Below are positions 63,082 to 64,000 of a DNA stretch of 64,000 nt, piece by piece (position 1 is the first letter of the stretch; every line of letters starts with the position of its first letter). Below the pieces are notes generated by a model. It ran no database searches. It was not told where the DNA came from and worked only from the letters and a program-made list of their open reading frames with translations. The translations under genes were made by a program, and so were the position numbers. Location: NCBI RefSeq assembly GCF_008369105.1, contig NZ_VINQ01000013.1, positions 1 through 64,000 on the forward strand, given 5' to 3'. The DNA comes from Aquicoccus porphyridii (GTDB lineage Bacteria > Pseudomonadota > Alphaproteobacteria > Rhodobacterales > Rhodobacteraceae).

Positions 63082-64000
63082 ATGGTGCGGATGAACGGGC
63101 CGGACTCCGGCCCGAGCTGGGGCATCGTGATGACCGCGCGCGAGCCGGGCAATCTGGTGCTGGCGAACGTGGCCTATCACCTTGGTCTCGGCGCACGCGA
63201 AGCGCATGTCTATCTCGACGACCCCGGTGATCCGGCGGCCGAAACGCTGGCCGCGCAGCCCGGTGTGCGGCTTACCCTGTGCGATGCTGACCATTGGCAG
63301 CGCCTCGCCCGGCGCCGCCCCGAGGGGCAGAACCGGCGGCAGGGGCTGAACGCGACCGATGCCTATCGCCGGGCGGGGGTGGATTGGCTCATTCATCTCG
63401 ATGCCGACGAATTCCTGCGGCCCATGTCGGGGCAGGGGGCTGGGCTGGATGCGGGCAACACCGATGGCATGCTGGCGGAACTGGCCGCCTTTCCACGCGG
63501 GTTCGGCTATGTCGCGGTGCCCCCGGCCGAGCGGGTCATGCCCCGGGGCGCGGCGCAGGCGGGGTTGTTCGACGGCGTGTTTCGCCGCCCCGCGCGGGTG
63601 CCGTCACGGCTTTACCGGGCGCTTTACGGCGGGGCGGCGGATCTGCTTGACGGCGGGATGAGCAGTCACACCAGCGGCAAGGCCTTCACGCCCACCGGCT
63701 TTGACTACCAGATCCGCATTCATCGGCCGCGCGGCGCGGGGGCGGACCGGCTGTCGGCCCACTCCGCGCACCGGGCGCATGCGGTGGAACTGCTGCATTT
63801 CGACGGGCTGACGCCGCTGCACTGGCTGGTCAAGCTCATGCGCTATGGCGAACACACGACCGAGGTGCAGGCCGGGATGAACGGGCCGCACCGGATGCGG
63901 CAGGTGGCCGACCTGCTCGACACAGGCGATATCGCGGCGGCGCGGGCGCTGCATGACCGGGTGCAGGTGCTTGCGCCCGACCGGGTGGCGCGGCTGGCCG
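63082..64000 (+). CDS. Family-2 glycosyltransferase, 3' end cut off
   Basis: Open from the ATG at 63082 to the window end (306 codons); AGGGG is 5-6 bases before. An upstream ATG at 63025 is in frame but lacks a ribosome site. The N-terminal half fits the Glyco_tranf_2_4-type domain: VMTAREPGNLVLANVAYHLG, AHVYLDDPGD and then DWLIHLDADEFLRPM with a DxD-like acidic motif near residue 110. A later HAVELLHFDGLTPLHW follows. It likely transfers a sugar; acceptor unknown. Confidence 0.8.
   Translation, partial: MVRMNGPDSGPSWGIVMTAREPGNLVLANVAYHLGLGAREAHVYLDDPGDPAAETLAAQPGVRLTLCDADHWQRLARRRPEGQNRRQGLNATDAYRRAGVDWLIHLDADEFLRPMSGQGAGLDAGNTDGMLAELAAFPRGFGYVAVPPAERVMPRGAAQAGLFDGVFRRPARVPSRLYRALYGGAADLLDGGMSSHTSGKAFTPTGFDYQIRIHRPRGAGADRLSAHSAHRAHAVELLHFDGLTPLHWLVKLMRYGEHTTEVQAGMNGPHRMRQVADLLDTGDIAAARALHDRVQVLAPDRVARLA

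Overview
The window is a GC-rich (mid-60s % by eye) stretch of a bacterial chromosome, very probably from an alphaproteobacterium of the Rhodobacteraceae (Roseobacter-like). The argument rests on gene content and order: a ctaC-ctaB-small ORF-ctaG-ctaE-SURF1 cytochrome aa3 operon running into thrC and an M16 peptidase; a long tad pilus locus; fhs next to folD; argH, a small lipoprotein, lysA and a TIGR02302-type membrane protein; a zinc-ribbon protein beside ftsEX-plsC; and a sucCD-sucAB-lpdA operon with small genes inserted. Candidate FnrL-like and CtrA-like sites fit the same group. I saw no rRNA, tRNA, CRISPR array, transposase or prophage, so this reads as core chromosome with a few small insertions.

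Layout. 1-5.5 kb (+): 3' part of an OmpA-domain coiled-coil protein, a MOSC protein, fhs, folD and a membrane-bound LytTR protein. 5.5-18.3 kb (-): the tad/flp pilus locus. In transcription order it has two Flp pilins, cpaB/rcpC, the secretin cpaC/rcpA, an OmpA-like lipoprotein, tadZ, tadA, tadB, tadC, two TPR lipoproteins, the prepilin peptidase and an AAA+ ATPase. 18.6-30.2 kb: a lytic transglycosylase (+), then on the minus strand scoA-77 aa ORF-scoB, a small membrane protein, topA, dprA, an FAD-linked oxidase, a secreted metallo-hydrolase, a GNAT acetyltransferase and an M16 peptidase. 30.2-36.0 kb (-): thrC and the cytochrome c oxidase operon. 36.2-40.7 kb: tldD (+), apt, mtnP, a secreted hypothetical and a TlpA-like thioredoxin. 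40.7-47.6 kb (+): argH, an LptM-like lipoprotein, an ATP-grasp protein, lysA and the TIGR02302 protein. 47.8-52.8 kb: LysE exporter, zinc-ribbon protein, ftsE, ftsX, plsC and a PPOX flavoprotein. 52.8-62.8 kb (-): sucC, ORF, sucD, DUF805, sucA, sucB, ORF, MAPEG, lpdA. 63.1 kb to the end (+): a partial family-2 glycosyltransferase.

Together the genes cover one-carbon folate metabolism, adhesion pili, ketone-body activation, aerobic respiration with heme O/A delivery, the lower TCA cycle, lysine/arginine/threonine synthesis and cell division. The less expected material is mostly intergenic. There is a dispersed structured element bracketed by GTTAACC motifs in front of topA and again in front of mtnP. 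A double TGTGATCACA palindrome precedes sucC. A pair of hairpins with GCGTTCC arms lies between apt and mtnP. A CtrA-like site precedes dprA and an FNR-like box lies between ctaC and tldD. Two odd small genes sit inside the suc operon, one of them AT-rich and bounded by a 17-nt duplication of the start of the next gene. The TIGR02302 gene appears to lack a standard start codon. No single element amounts to a proven new system; the GTTAACC element and the suc-operon insertions are the best leads.
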